Notes: generated by a model from the sequence alone, not told the origin. Shown: positions 8,420-18,106, counted from the first letter of the stretch. The stretch: 64,000 bases of DNA from Opitutaceae bacterium TAV5 (GCA_000242935.3 CP007053.1:4697001-4761000), one strand, 5' to 3'. Translations and numbers: made by a program.

Positions 8420-10060
8420 TCAGGCGACGGCCGGTGGCCGGTCCGGCAGGTCGAGGATGATCCGGGTGCCGGCGCCCGCGGCCGACTCGACTTTCAGGGT
8501 GGCGCCGATCAGCAGGGCGCGTTCCTGCATCACCCGCAGCCCGAGGTGCGGGCGATCGCGCCTTTCCCCCGCGGCCGGGTTGAAGCCCTTGCCGTTGTCC
8601 TCCACGCAAAACCGCAGCCGGCCCGGCTTCGCGGCGCGCGAGACGGTGACGGTGATCAGGGGAGCGCGTCCGTGCTGCACGGCGTTGCCGATGGCCTCCT
8701 GCACCAGCCGGAAAAGGTGTTCGCGCACGGCGAGGGGCAACCGGTCGGCCTCGCCGCCGGTCTCGTCGGAAAAGAGCACGTCGTTGCCGGTGCGGGTTTC
8801 CACCTGCCGGCAATGATCGTCGAGCACGTTGGCGAAGGCGCTGTGCTCGAGCATCTCGGGCCTCAGTCCGGCGACCGTGCGGCGCAGGTCGCGCAGCCCG
8901 TCGGCGATGTCGCCGGCCAACGCTTGCAGTTCGGGTCTGGCGGACAGGGCCGGCTGCCTCGCCATGGCCAGTTGCAGGCGCATGAGCGAACCGGCCATCG
9001 TCTGGCTGACGCCGTCGTGCAGGTCCGAGGCGAGCCGGCGGCGCTCGGCTTCCTGGGCGTTCAGCATCCGGGCCGATACGTCGTGGAGCGCCTGTTCGGC
9101 CCGCCAGTGATCGTGGAAGCCGCCCGCGAGGATGAGCGTGACGCCGGTGAGGTTGACGATGAGCGTGTTGAACTCGAGCAGCCACCGCTCGCCGGACACA
9201 GCGGACCCTCCGCCGGAAAAGTGAAGTTGCACGACGATGGCGGTGAGCGTCATGGCCACGTTGGCGATGATAACTCCCCCGACTCCGCAGCGCACCACCA
9301 TGAGGAAGCCGATCATGGCGACCAGCGCCCAGCTTTCGACCTGCGTCAGCCCGGTCAGCGTCGGCTGCGCCGAGTGCAGGCTCATCACCGCCAGGCCGGC
9401 GGGGATGAGCAGCGCCAGCTCCAGGGGACGGCGGATGGTTTCCCGGAACGAAGGGTACGCGACGAGCAGCAGGAAGGGGGCGACGATCAGGAAGCCGTTG
9501 AACTCTCCCAGGCACCACCGGACGTAACCGCTCCAGAAGCTCGCTCCCCCGGCCTGCGCGCAGGAGAGGAAATAGCAGACCGGCAGCGAGACGAGGAGCG
9601 TCGGCACCAGCGCGCCTGCCGACAGCAGGATGGCGAAAAACCGCGCGCCGGGAGTCCAGGGTTTCGATGCCGGCCAGAACCACCGCACCAGCAGGCACGC
9701 CAGCGCGGCCTGCACCGTCTCGTCGAGCGCGTGGATCGGGGCGTGCCATGACGGTCGCCAGATAAAAAATACAACGAGACTGCCGACAAAAATGCCCGCG
9801 GCGTTGCGGATGCCCCAGGCCAGCAGCATGACCAGCAACACGCCCGAAGCCGGCCAGAAGAGCAGGCCCGGCGGGGAGTGCTCCACCCGGGCCAGCATGT
9901 GCGCAAACACCAGGGAGCAACCGACGGCCAGGGCGGTCAGGAGAGCGACGACAAACTGGCGCTTCCAGCCGGGCGCCGGCAGTTGCCTCCATTGCCCGGA
10001 AAAGAGGGGGGCGGGGAGGCTCGGGAGCCGGAAAACGTGGTGGCAGAAGGTCCTGTTCAT
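8420..10060 (-). CDS. MASE1-type membrane histidine kinase, NarL family
   Basis: 546 residues. The first 320 contain about eight hydrophobic segments of MASE1 type (from FVVALLTALAVGCSLVFAHM onward), a putative membrane sensor. A linker coiled coil (LNAQEAERRRLASDLHDG) leads into a HisKA_3 dimerisation domain with the phosphate-accepting His348, then a HATPase domain (N box LVQEAIGNAVQHG, G box CVEDNGKGF). Such kinases pair with LuxR-type response regulators, but none is in this window, so the kinase is an orphan here. The signal is unknown. Two 11-base-spaced half-sites like the Pho-type boxes elsewhere in the window lie about 35 bases upstream. Confidence 0.88.
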   Translation of the reverse strand: MNRTFCHHVFRLPSLPAPLFSGQWRQLPAPGWKRQFVVALLTALAVGCSLVFAHMLARVEHSPPGLLFWPASGVLLVMLLAWGIRNAAGIFVGSLVVFFIWRPSWHAPIHALDETVQAALACLLVRWFWPASKPWTPGARFFAILLSAGALVPTLLVSLPVCYFLSCAQAGGASFWSGYVRWCLGEFNGFLIVAPFLLLVAYPSFRETIRRPLELALLIPAGLAVMSLHSAQPTLTGLTQVESWALVAMIGFLMVVRCGVGGVIIANVAMTLTAIVVQLHFSGGGSAVSGERWLLEFNTLIVNLTGVTLILAGGFHDHWRAEQALHDVSARMLNAQEAERRRLASDLHDGVSQTMAGSLMRLQLAMARQPALSARPELQALAGDIADGLRDLRRTVAGLRPEMLEHSAFANVLDDHCRQVETRTGNDVLFSDETGGEADRLPLAVREHLFRLVQEAIGNAVQHGRAPLITVTVSRAAKPGRLRFCVEDNGKGFNPAAGERRDRPHLGLRVMQERALLIGATLKVESAAGAGTRIILDLPDRPPAVA

Positions 10061-10092
10061 CGTGCGGACCTATCCTCTCACGGGCCGGCTCT

Positions 10093-10111
10093 TCCGTGAT
10101 AGTCAGGTAAC
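10093..10111 (-). promoter_or_regulatory. Weak Pho-type box upstream of histidine kinase gene
   Basis: On the minus strand TTACCTG and TCACGGA start 11 bases apart, in the context GTTACCTGACTATCACGG. This closely resembles the GTTTACCTGACTGTAACC box of the beta-strand repeat genes. It is also part of a partly palindromic stretch (TATCAGGTA/GTTACCTGAC). Confidence 0.35.
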
Positions 10112-10335
10112 TACCTGATACTTCCCCGACACGCCGTTCATGCGAAATCCGTGGCGGCGCCAGGCGAATACTTTTCCGGTGTTTATTTTCTTCTATAAAT
10201 AAACAGCTTATGTTGTTGAAGCATGTGCGGGGCGACACCCGCAGCGTCCGCGCGGACCGCGCGGGCGGGAGTAAGGAAGAGTGTGTACCGCCTGCCTCTG
10301 CAGGTTTCCCGGCGTCATCCCGGACCGGGAATGGC

Positions 10336-10370
10336 AAAGGCCGGGGAAGCGGTGCTTCTCCCGGCCTTTT
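10336..10370 (-). terminator. Hairpin, probable terminator of the PEP-CTERM gene
   Basis: A G+C-rich stem (AAAGGCCGGG...CCCGGCCTTTT) with a short T run on the plus strand and TTT on the minus strand. It lies downstream of the minus-strand PEP-CTERM gene ending at 10484, so I assign it to that unit; it could work in both directions. Confidence 0.5.
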
Positions 10371-10483
10371 CATCGGATCGCAGCTTGGGGATGCGGGACT
10401 AAAAACTGGCAGTTCCCCCAAAAAACAACCTGTAGGGCGCACTTCACATGCGCCCCTTGTTCAAAACCGGATGATAACGGGTA

Positions 10484-11098
10484 TCAGGCCCGGCGGCGGA
10501 ACCGGCGGGCGGCGAACGCGGCCATCAGCACGCCGGCGCCGGCAAGGGCGACGGTGGTCGCCGGTTCCGGGATCGGAGCGGTCGAGAGTTCGAGGTGATC
10601 GAACGTGAAGCCGAATTCGGGCGCGGCGTCGAAGTCGTTCACGACAAAACCCCAGTAAGCGATCTGCGTCGCATCGAGGCCGGTGAAATCGAGCGAGACG
10701 CTCACGGTCGTCGCTCCGTCGGCGAAGAGAGACAGGTCGAACGCCGCGACGAGCGAGGCGTCGCCGTTGATGTCCTCGGCGCGGAAGAAAAGCTGGTCCG
10801 TCCCGTTGGTGAGGGAGGCGAAACCGGTCAGCGAGAGCGTGACGTAGCCGGACCAGTCCTGCGGGCCGGAGGCGAGTTCCTGGATGAAGCCGTTGCCGGC
10901 GGCGCCGCTCGGCGTGCCGCTGCCGAAGTCGCCGATGGTGAAATCCGTCGCCCCGGAGAGGGCGGTGGCTTCGGACCAGGGCCCGTCGAAGGCCTCGGTG
11001 TAATAGCCGGCCGTGAAGCCGGAGAAATCACTCACGAGGAGCGTTTCGGCGCTGGCGCAGGTGGCGCCGAGCGTGAGGAGGAGAAGGAGGCGTTTCAT
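10484..11098 (-). CDS. PEP-CTERM secreted protein
   Basis: 204 residues. It starts with a Sec signal peptide (MKRLLLLLTLGATCASA) and ends with a PEP-CTERM tail: the motif PIPEPATTVAL, a hydrophobic segment and the basic end RRFRRRA. Proteins with this tail are exported and processed by an exosortase at the inner membrane; no exosortase gene is in this window. The middle is a beta-rich domain without a family I recognise. I took the Met at 11098, since 24 upstream codons lack signal-peptide features. It follows the large phosphoesterase gene by 43 bases on the same strand, so the two may be co-transcribed. Confidence 0.85.
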   Translation of the reverse strand: MKRLLLLLTLGATCASAETLLVSDFSGFTAGYYTEAFDGPWSEATALSGATDFTIGDFGSGTPSGAAGNGFIQELASGPQDWSGYVTLSLTGFASLTNGTDQLFFRAEDINGDASLVAAFDLSLFADGATTVSVSLDFTGLDATQIAYWGFVVNDFDAAPEFGFTFDHLELSTAPIPEPATTVALAGAGVLMAAFAARRFRRRA

Positions 11099-11141
11099 GA
11101 TATGTGGTGTGTGTCTTGTTTTTCTGAAGGTTTCCGGTTGT

Positions 11142-14100
11142 TCACCAGGTTCTGGTTTGTGTGAGCACATCGCTGCCGGTCTCGCCGGTGGCGGCGGGAC
11201 GGACGATGTAAACGGGTCGGCCGGGCGTGAGCAGCCGGGTGTTGTCCTGGACGGCGCTCGCGCCCTGACGGCGCCAGTTGGCTCCGTCGTGGTAGTAGGT
11301 GATCCACGCGCCGGCGTTCCAGAGACGGACGTGGTCGCCGGCCGTCGGGCTGGCGGGATTGCTCGCCCAGGCGGGCAGCAGCGTTTGCAGCGGCAGTTCG
11401 GCGAACGTGCGCGGCACGGGCAGCAGCGAAACGTAGGACGTGCCGTTGCGGGCCACCTCGACGGCGGCGTCGGTGGAGGAAACCTCGCCGAAGGTCACGA
11501 GGTTGAGCGCGGCCTGGCGGCGGAGGATGTGCCAGGCCTGATCCGGACGCACGAGGGTGTTGTCCGCCCCGGAACCGTCTTCGGCGCGCCAGTGGCTGCC
11601 GTCGTGCCAGAAGGTTTCCGCGGTGTCGCCGTTCCAGAGGCGCAGGCGGTCGGCAGTGGTCGCGGTGCCCGAGAGCAGCGTGCCGGCCGGGAAGAGCGTG
11701 CCGAGGGTGTCGGCCGGGAACAGTTGCCAGGTGTCCACGCCGGGCGCGATGCCGAGCGCGGTCAGATCGACGCCGCCGGTCACGAGGGTGAGCTGCGAGG
11801 CGGTGTTCTGTCCGGCGACTGTCGTATCCACAGGGAAGATACGTCCGGCGGCGGCGCCGCTGGTGATCGTCACGAACCAGGGCACGGCGGGCTGCGAGAG
11901 CTGGCCGGGAGTCCAGCCGGCGTCCGTGCTTTCCAGCGTCGTGGCGGTCACCGCGGTGATGAAGCCGGCGAAGCGGCCGTCGATGCCGTCGGGCGCGCCG
12001 CGCAGGGGGAACCCGGCGGCGGTTTCCTGGCCGCGGGCGAGCGCCTGGGTCAGCCGGCCGGAGGGCGTGGTGAAGAACTCGCCGCCGGAGCCGCTGACGC
12101 GGAGGCGCAGGTAACGGTTGGGCGACGTGGTGTCGTCGTCGGTCACCGTGACGGCCGAGCCGGCGCTGCCGGGGTTGGTGGCGAGATCCGTCCAGGTGAG
12201 CAGATCGTTGCTGGCCTGCACCGTGTAGGTGAGGTCGGCGCGCTGGCGGGCAAACGTGACGGCGAGGCGTCCCGAGTCGGCATTCGTCACCGGGCGGCTG
12301 GCGCGGTCGGGCGTGGCCGGATCGGAGTCGAACGCGTATTCGAGGAAGTTGACCGTGCCGTCGCCGTCGGCGTCGTCGGCGAAGCCGCGCAGCGTCGAGT
12401 CTTCGGGCAGGTGCTCGTCGAGCCAGGCGGTCACCGGGTCCACCACGTTGAGGTTGATGGCGGTGGTGGCGGTCTGGTCGTCGTTGTCGGTGGCGACGGC
12501 GACGATGACATGGCTGCCGGGTTCCGCGTTGGTCCAGGCATAGGTCCAGGGCGCGGAGGTGGCGGTGTGGAGGAGCGTGGTGCCGTCGAAGAATTCGACC
12601 TTGGCGACGGTGCCGTCGGCATCGGTGGCGTCGGCTTCCAGCGTGATCTCCGCCGGGGAGACGAAGGACGCGTTGTTGGCCGGGTTGATGATGCGGATGA
12701 CGGGAGGCTCGGGCAGCGCCTGTGTCGAGAAGCCGCGGACCGGGCTGGCGATGGTGGTGGAGCCGTCGGAGACTTCCACGTACCACTCGTAGCGGGTGCC
12801 GGGCCGGAGGTCTTCCCACGGGATGGTCACGGTGTCGCCGGGGGCGATGCCGGTCCGGGTGGCGATTTCCTCGTAGTTGCCGAGACCTGACGAGAGGTCG
12901 ATGTCGAGCGTGAACCGGCTGCTGTCGCCGGTGCGGTACTGGCCGAGCACGGGCGAATACGTCTCCACGCTGAGCGTGTTGTTCGCGGGCGAGAAGTGCA
13001 GGATGCGCAGCCAGCCGTTGCCGCCGTTGGTGTCGCTCTGGTAGTCGGCGAGGATGGAGTGGACCGTGCGGCCGCCCCAGGTGTCGGCGCGGCGCCCTTC
13101 GCCGTGGATGTGGCCTCCGTGCATGAGCATGAGGTTGGGATTGTTCTTGAGCGCGTTGTAGATGGCCTGGCCGAGCGTGCTGAAGCTGGCCGGGTTGCCG
13201 GTGTTGACCATGTGGTGGGTGACGATGATGGCGCGGCGGTCGGGATAGGCCTTCAGCAGGCTGTCGGCCCAGTCGAGATCTTCCTGGTCGGGAGTGGTGT
13301 CGTATTCGAGGCTCACGACGATGAAGTCGAGGCCGCTGGCGCTGAAGAGCGTGTAGTTGTCATCGGCGTTTTCGGGGATGCGCGTGCCACCGTAGTAGGA
13401 TTTTCCTTCGAAGTGGTTGACACCGGTCTCCGGATGCACGCCGAAGTATTGGTTGAAGTAGTACGTGGTGCCGTCGGCGGAGCCGTTCGGATACTGGTCG
13501 TGGTTGCCGACCGCGACGCTGTAGGACAGGCCCTCTTCGAGGAGCGTGGTGGCGGGGTCCTCGAGGCGGTAGAGCGCGTTGGAGGCGGCCACCCATTGCT
13601 GGGGGACGCTGTCGCCGTCGTCGGTGATGTCGCCGAGATGGAGGACAAACCGGATGTTGAGCGCGTCGAGCTCGCTGACGATCCAGTCGGTCTGTTCGGA
13701 GAACATCGCGGGCGTGCCGCCGTTCTTGCCGCCCGAGTAGTACTGGGTGTCGGGCAGGGCGATGACGGTGAAGTCGGGGCCCGGCCGGGCGGGACCGGCG
13801 GGGCGGCCGTAGACTTTCACGGTGAGCGAGGAGGAGTCCGCGTCGCCGACGCTGACCCGGAGGTCGGCGCGATTGGCGAGGCCGGCGGCGGCATCGTCGG
13901 GCGAGACGAGCGTGACGGTGGGCGGCACGTCGTTGCTGAGCGGGGCGCTGGCGGCGAAGCTCGCGCCGCCGGTGAGCGTGCCGGTGGCGCCGGAGCCGGC
14001 GGAGTTGGCGAGGGTGCCGGCGGAGGCCTCGTCCGTCATGGCCCAGCGGGCGACGAGACCGTCGGCCGAGGGCACCTCGTTGTTCATGGTGCTGCGGATT

Positions 14101-17027
14101 TCGTCGAGGGTGCGGGCGTGGTTCCAGATGCGCGTCTCGTCGAGGAAGCCGTGGAAGAAGCCTTGCGGCACGCCGGTGGAGTTGAGCGCGGAGCCGAGGG
14201 CGGCGTGCTGGATGCTGTTGGAGGCGACAGGCTGGCCGACGAAGAGTTCGGCATCGAGGTGGCCGTCGAGATAGATTCTCCAGGTGGTGCCGTCGTAGCT
14301 GACGGCGACGTGGTGCCAGGCGTCGTCGGTGACGGGCGTGCCGCCGATGACGGGGTGGTTGAGGCCGGGCGAGGAGCCGCCGGGGCCTTCCTCGAAGTCG
14401 GCGGCGATGACGCCGTCGGAGGTGCGCAGGCCGATCAGGTAGTTGCAGTTGAGCGTGTCGTTGTCGTTTTCGCCGCGGCCTTTGGAAATGAGGGGGACGA
14501 CGGTGACGCCGCCGCTGCCCGAACTCGCGCCGCTGCCGGCGCCGACGCGGCGGAACCACGTCTCGACCGTGAAGGTGGCGAGCTTGAGCGCGGGAGCGTC
14601 GCCGAAGGTGACGTAGTCGTCGATGCCGTCGAAATAGAGCGCGCCGGAACCGGCGGCGGGCACGAGGCTGACGTCGACGGTGGCGACGGAGGTGGCGCCG
14701 ATGTCGTCCGTGGCGCGGGCGCTGAGTGTGTGTGCACCGTAGCCCTCGGCGGTCCAGGCGAGCGTCCAGGGCGCGGACGTGGTCTCGCCGATTTTCGTGC
14801 TGTTGTCATAAAACTCGACCTTGGTGACGGTGCCGTCGGCATCGGTGGCCTCGGCGACGAGTTCGACGGTCGAGCCGGAGACGAGAACGGCGCCGGATGA
14901 CGGGCTGGTCAGCGAGACGGCCGGGAGGTCGTTGTGGCCGAGATCGGTGACGCCGGTGGTCCAGCTCGGGCCGTTGACCAGCGTGCCGGTGATGGCGCCG
15001 GCGGAGGTGCTGGTGAGCGTGCCGCCTTCTTCCTTGTCCATGCTCCAGCGGCCGACGAGGCCGGAGGCGTCGACGACGGCGTAGTTCATGGTGCCGCGGA
15101 TCTCGTCCTGGGTGCGGGCGTGGTTCCAGATGCGCACCTCGTCCATGACGCCGGCGAAGAAACCGGCGGGGACGCCGGAGGTATCCATGGCGGAGCCGAT
15201 GCCGGAATGCTGGATGCTGTCGTAGCGGGGGATCTGGCCGTTGGCGGAGGCGACGGCCTCGAGTTCGCCATTGAGGTAGAGGCGCCAGTCGCTGCCATCG
15301 AAGGTGACGGCGGCGTGCTGCCAGACGCCTTGCTGCACGGCGGTGCGGCCGGTGACGGGGTGGTTGAGTCCGGTCGCGTAGTCCTCGAAGTCGGCGGCGA
15401 GGGCGCGGGTGCTGCCGTCGATGCCGAGGAAGTAGTTGCAGTTATTGACGGTATCGTCGTCCTGGCCGCGGCCCTTGGTGATGAGGGGGACGGCGGTGAC
15501 GCCGCCGCTGCCGGTGCCCGCGGTCTGGCCCGCGCCGAGCGGCAGGAACCAGCACTCGAGGGTGAAGGTCCGGAGGCCGAGCTCGGGGTTGTTGCCGAAG
15601 GTGACGTAGTCGTCGGTGCCGTCGAAGAAGAGGCCGTTTTCCTCGCCGGGCGCGAGGCGCACCTCGAGGGTCACGGTATCGGAGGTGGACACGGAGCCGG
15701 TGCTGTCGATCACGCGGGCGGTGACGCGGTGAACGCCGAGCGCCGCGTCGGACCATGCAAATGTCCAGGGAGCGGAGGTGGCCGTGCCGATCAGCGTGTT
15801 GCCTTCGCGAAACTCGACGCGCGCGATCGGGGCATTGACGGGATCGGCGCTGGAGGCGTCGGCTTGCAGGGTGATGGTGGCGCCGGGAGCAAACGTCGCG
15901 CCATCGGCGGGCGAGGTGAGGGTGACTTCAGGCGGAAGCGGCGCGGGCGTGGTGGAGAGAAAAGCGAAGCTGAAGGCGTCGTTCGCGGCGTCCAGGTTCT
16001 GGCGACCGGGGATGTTGACTTCGCCGCTGATGTCGCGGCTCTCGATGATCCAGTGACCGGCGGCGCCGTCCCATTGGGCGGTGAGCGTGTTGTCGACATT
16101 GGTGCCGACTCCGCCCTCGGGGCTGACGAGGAGGACGCCGGTGGCGCCGGTGTGCCCGGGGATGGAAAGGAACCACTGGCCGGTGGGTCCCTTGACCACG
16201 GAAAAATTGCCGGCGGCGAGGTCGGTGGAGGCGTCGCCGTTGACGCGGCCGAGTGCGACGACCGGGCTGTTGCCCACGGCCGTCACGGGGACGTAGACAA
16301 AGCAGAACGGATCCTGTTCGTAGCCGCTGCTGTCGACGCCGTTGTCGTGGACGTAGACGCGGAAGGTGCCGTCGGGATTGGCCTTGGACAGGGCGTAGTT
16401 GTCCTCGTTTTTGGCGCCGGCGACGAGCAGGACGCCGAGGCTGGACGAGCCGCCGAGGTCAACGAGATCGACGTCGAACTGGCCGTTGCGGTTGTCGATG
16501 ACCTGCGTGCCGAGTTCGATCCCGGGCGAGGCATGGACGCTGGTGATCGGTCCGCCGTTGGCGCTGTTGTAAAACGTGCCGCCGAGCCATTCGTTGTAGG
16601 GGAAGAAGCCGGCGGAAAAATTGACGTTGACCTCGTCGCCCTGGGCGGCGCGGAAAACGGCGACGTAGTATTTGGTGTCGCTTGCGCGGGGAGCCGCGGC
16701 GCTGGTGGCGACAAACTCGCCGAACGCATCGCCGAAGGCGGAATTGTTCCGCGTGTTTTCCGTGACGGTCGGAATGAGCACGCCGGTGGCGACGTCGTTG
16801 GCATGGCCAAAATCGACGTAATAGTCGCCGCGGGAGCTTCCCGCGGTGACGGTGGCGAAACCGGGCGAACTGCCGGCCTCGACAGTCATGGTGATCGAAC
16901 TCGCCGTGTTGGCGGCGTCGTTCTGGGTCACGGTTACGTTGCCGAATATCGCGGTCGCAGGAGCCGCGGTCAGGGTGCATGCTCCGGGGAGCAGCGCCAG
17001 CAGGAATCTGAGGAGATGTCGTTTCAT
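11142..17027 (-). CDS. Giant secreted metallophosphoesterase with LamG and Ig domains
   Basis: 1961 residues with a signal peptide (LLRFLLALLPGACTLTAAPA). Order of parts: a unique N-terminal region to about 370; Ig-like domain (SPADGATFAPGATITL); LamG domain, about 465-665; second Ig-like domain; second LamG, about 795-1000; a calcineurin-like phosphoesterase, about 1085-1340, with metal motifs LPDTQYY, HLGDITDDGD, GNHDQYP, THHMVN and GGHIHGEG; an FN3/Ig segment; a calcium-loop-like DDADGDGTVNFLEYA segment; and a C-terminal module like TIGR02597, also present in two other proteins here. It is predicted to act outside the cell on a phosphate ester or phosphodiester; the LamG domains suggest glycan binding. 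No PEP-CTERM tail is present. It is preceded by a TPR gene 48 bases upstream. Confidence 0.85.
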   Translation of the reverse strand: MKRHLLRFLLALLPGACTLTAAPATAIFGNVTVTQNDAANTASSITMTVEAGSSPGFATVTAGSSRGDYYVDFGHANDVATGVLIPTVTENTRNNSAFGDAFGEFVATSAAAPRASDTKYYVAVFRAAQGDEVNVNFSAGFFPYNEWLGGTFYNSANGGPITSVHASPGIELGTQVIDNRNGQFDVDLVDLGGSSSLGVLLVAGAKNEDNYALSKANPDGTFRVYVHDNGVDSSGYEQDPFCFVYVPVTAVGNSPVVALGRVNGDASTDLAAGNFSVVKGPTGQWFLSIPGHTGATGVLLVSPEGGVGTNVDNTLTAQWDGAAGHWIIESRDISGEVNIPGRQNLDAANDAFSFAFLSTTPAPLPPEVTLTSPADGATFAPGATITLQADASSADPVNAPIARVEFREGNTLIGTATSAPWTFAWSDAALGVHRVTARVIDSTGSVSTSDTVTLEVRLAPGEENGLFFDGTDDYVTFGNNPELGLRTFTLECWFLPLGAGQTAGTGSGGVTAVPLITKGRGQDDDTVNNCNYFLGIDGSTRALAADFEDYATGLNHPVTGRTAVQQGVWQHAAVTFDGSDWRLYLNGELEAVASANGQIPRYDSIQHSGIGSAMDTSGVPAGFFAGVMDEVRIWNHARTQDEIRGTMNYAVVDASGLVGRWSMDKEEGGTLTSTSAGAITGTLVNGPSWTTGVTDLGHNDLPAVSLTSPSSGAVLVSGSTVELVAEATDADGTVTKVEFYDNSTKIGETTSAPWTLAWTAEGYGAHTLSARATDDIGATSVATVDVSLVPAAGSGALYFDGIDDYVTFGDAPALKLATFTVETWFRRVGAGSGASSGSGGVTVVPLISKGRGENDNDTLNCNYLIGLRTSDGVIAADFEEGPGGSSPGLNHPVIGGTPVTDDAWHHVAVSYDGTTWRIYLDGHLDAELFVGQPVASNSIQHAALGSALNSTGVPQGFFHGFLDETRIWNHARTLDEIRSTMNNEVPSADGLVARWAMTDEASAGTLANSAGSGATGTLTGGASFAASAPLSNDVPPTVTLVSPDDAAAGLANRADLRVSVGDADSSSLTVKVYGRPAGPARPGPDFTVIALPDTQYYSGGKNGGTPAMFSEQTDWIVSELDALNIRFVLHLGDITDDGDSVPQQWVAASNALYRLEDPATTLLEEGLSYSVAVGNHDQYPNGSADGTTYYFNQYFGVHPETGVNHFEGKSYYGGTRIPENADDNYTLFSASGLDFIVVSLEYDTTPDQEDLDWADSLLKAYPDRRAIIVTHHMVNTGNPASFSTLGQAIYNALKNNPNLMLMHGGHIHGEGRRADTWGGRTVHSILADYQSDTNGGNGWLRILHFSPANNTLSVETYSPVLGQYRTGDSSRFTLDIDLSSGLGNYEEIATRTGIAPGDTVTIPWEDLRPGTRYEWYVEVSDGSTTIASPVRGFSTQALPEPPVIRIINPANNASFVSPAEITLEADATDADGTVAKVEFFDGTTLLHTATSAPWTYAWTNAEPGSHVIVAVATDNDDQTATTAINLNVVDPVTAWLDEHLPEDSTLRGFADDADGDGTVNFLEYAFDSDPATPDRASRPVTNADSGRLAVTFARQRADLTYTVQASNDLLTWTDLATNPGSAGSAVTVTDDDTTSPNRYLRLRVSGSGGEFFTTPSGRLTQALARGQETAAGFPLRGAPDGIDGRFAGFITAVTATTLESTDAGWTPGQLSQPAVPWFVTITSGAAAGRIFPVDTTVAGQNTASQLTLVTGGVDLTALGIAPGVDTWQLFPADTLGTLFPAGTLLSGTATTADRLRLWNGDTAETFWHDGSHWRAEDGSGADNTLVRPDQAWHILRRQAALNLVTFGEVSSTDAAVEVARNGTSYVSLLPVPRTFAELPLQTLLPAWASNPASPTAGDHVRLWNAGAWITYYHDGANWRRQGASAVQDNTRLLTPGRPVYIVRPAATGETGSDVLTQTRTW

Positions 17028-17075
17028 GGCAGGAAAAAAGGGAAAGCCGATGCGTATCCGTATATGGATTACGAA

Positions 17076-17996
17076 TCAGGAGGATGTGGAGGAGGGAGCA
17101 GCGAAGTCGTCGCGGAGGGCGGCGATGCGGGCGCGGGTGTCGCGGAAGGCGGGCGTGGCGCGGCGTTCGGGAGGCAGCGCATCGAGAAGGGCGAGCGCCC
17201 GGTCGCAGGCGCGGGACGCCTCGTGGCGGCGGCCGGCGCGGGAAAGGATGTCGCTGCGCCGCAGCTCGAATTCGACGCGCGGCCGGTAGCGGGCGACGAG
17301 GGCGTCGATGCGGGCGAGCGCGGCGTCGTGGTGTTGCCGGCTCACCTCGATGTCGCAGGCCATGTATTGCAGGCCGGTGAGGGAGCCGAAACGGGTGATC
17401 GCCCGGTCGAGAACGGCGAGGGCGCGGCGGTCGTCGCCGGGCTGGCCGCGATTGACGAGCAGGCGGGCGCAGGTCGTGAAATCGTCGGGGGCGAGGACGC
17501 CGTCGCTTTCGAGCGCGAGGCCGGCGGCGGCGATGGCGTCGTCCAGGTTGCCGGCTTGCAGCTCCCATGCGGAGAGCAGGCGCTGGCCCCGCAGGTGGCG
17601 CGGATCGTCCTGGAGGGCCTTGCGCAACAGCGCGAGGGCGCCGGCGCGGTCGCCGGCGGCGTCGAGAATGCGGGCGCGGACATAACCGAGGTCGCGAATG
17701 CGGGGATCCGCGACGGCCGCGGCAGCGGCCGAGGCGCGGGCGCCGGAAACGTCGCTGCGCTCGAGGAGAATTTCGGCCCGGGTGAGCAACAGCGCGGGAT
17801 CGCCGGGCTGGTCGGCGAGATGACGGTCGATCTCCTCCAGCTTGTGGCTCGCGTCGGGATGGGCCCCCACGGGAAGCCCGGCGAGAACAAGCAACGCCGC
17901 GATGATGCCGGGACGCCACCCGGCTCCCGGGGACCGGGCGCCGCGGAAACCGGTTGTAGTGTTAAGTATATTACAGAATGAGAAGCCGGAGGACAT
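17076..17996 (-). CDS. Exported TPR-repeat protein
   Basis: About 306 residues from the Met at 17996; an earlier Met at 18053 exists. A hydrophobic segment (GIIAALLVLAGLPVGA) followed by His-Pro-Asp looks like a signal peptide. The rest is helical tetratricopeptide repeats (DQPGDPALLLTRAEILLERS, DDPRHLRGQRLLSAWELQAG). TPR proteins are scaffolds for protein contacts. The same-strand phosphoesterase gene begins 48 bases downstream, so the two probably form an operon; a role in secretion or assembly of that giant protein is inference. The true start is uncertain because the first 30 residues are not typical of a signal peptide. Confidence 0.7.
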   Translation of the reverse strand: MSSGFSFCNILNTTTGFRGARSPGAGWRPGIIAALLVLAGLPVGAHPDASHKLEEIDRHLADQPGDPALLLTRAEILLERSDVSGARASAAAAAVADPRIRDLGYVRARILDAAGDRAGALALLRKALQDDPRHLRGQRLLSAWELQAGNLDDAIAAAGLALESDGVLAPDDFTTCARLLVNRGQPGDDRRALAVLDRAITRFGSLTGLQYMACDIEVSRQHHDAALARIDALVARYRPRVEFELRRSDILSRAGRRHEASRACDRALALLDALPPERRATPAFRDTRARIAALRDDFAAPSSTSS

Positions 17997-18062
17997 CGGA
18001 AAATCAGCAAGGCCGGCACGTTTTCCGCGTCGTGTGCGGGGTCGCAATCGCAATGTCGCGCC

Positions 18063-18106
18063 GTCACCAACGTATCACCTGTCTGTCAACCAACCGTTAC
18101 AATTGC
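18063..18106 (+). promoter_or_regulatory. Four-repeat Pho-type box before the TonB/metal operon
   Basis: Four half-sites in exact 11-base steps: GTCACCA (18063), ATCACCT (18074), GTCAACC (18085), GTTACAA (18096). This is the tandem direct-repeat layout used by PhoB and other OmpR-family regulators. The TonB receptor gene starts about 145 bases downstream. The site also lies upstream of the divergent TPR/phosphoesterase genes, which would read it in reverse. Confidence 0.6.

Larger units (their letters stand above)
10061..10483. other. Intergenic region, promoter of the kinase gene
   Basis: 423 bases without a gene I can support. It contains a Pho-type half-site pair near 10100, an AT-rich stretch at about 10168-10205 and a hairpin at 10336-10370. 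I see no conserved reading frame in the remainder. Confidence 0.5.

Noticed and set aside
8343-10442. A 699-codon frame covering the histidine kinase region in another frame
   Set aside because: The histidine kinase in the 8420-10060 frame has all expected motifs; the other frame is Arg/Pro/Ala-rich.
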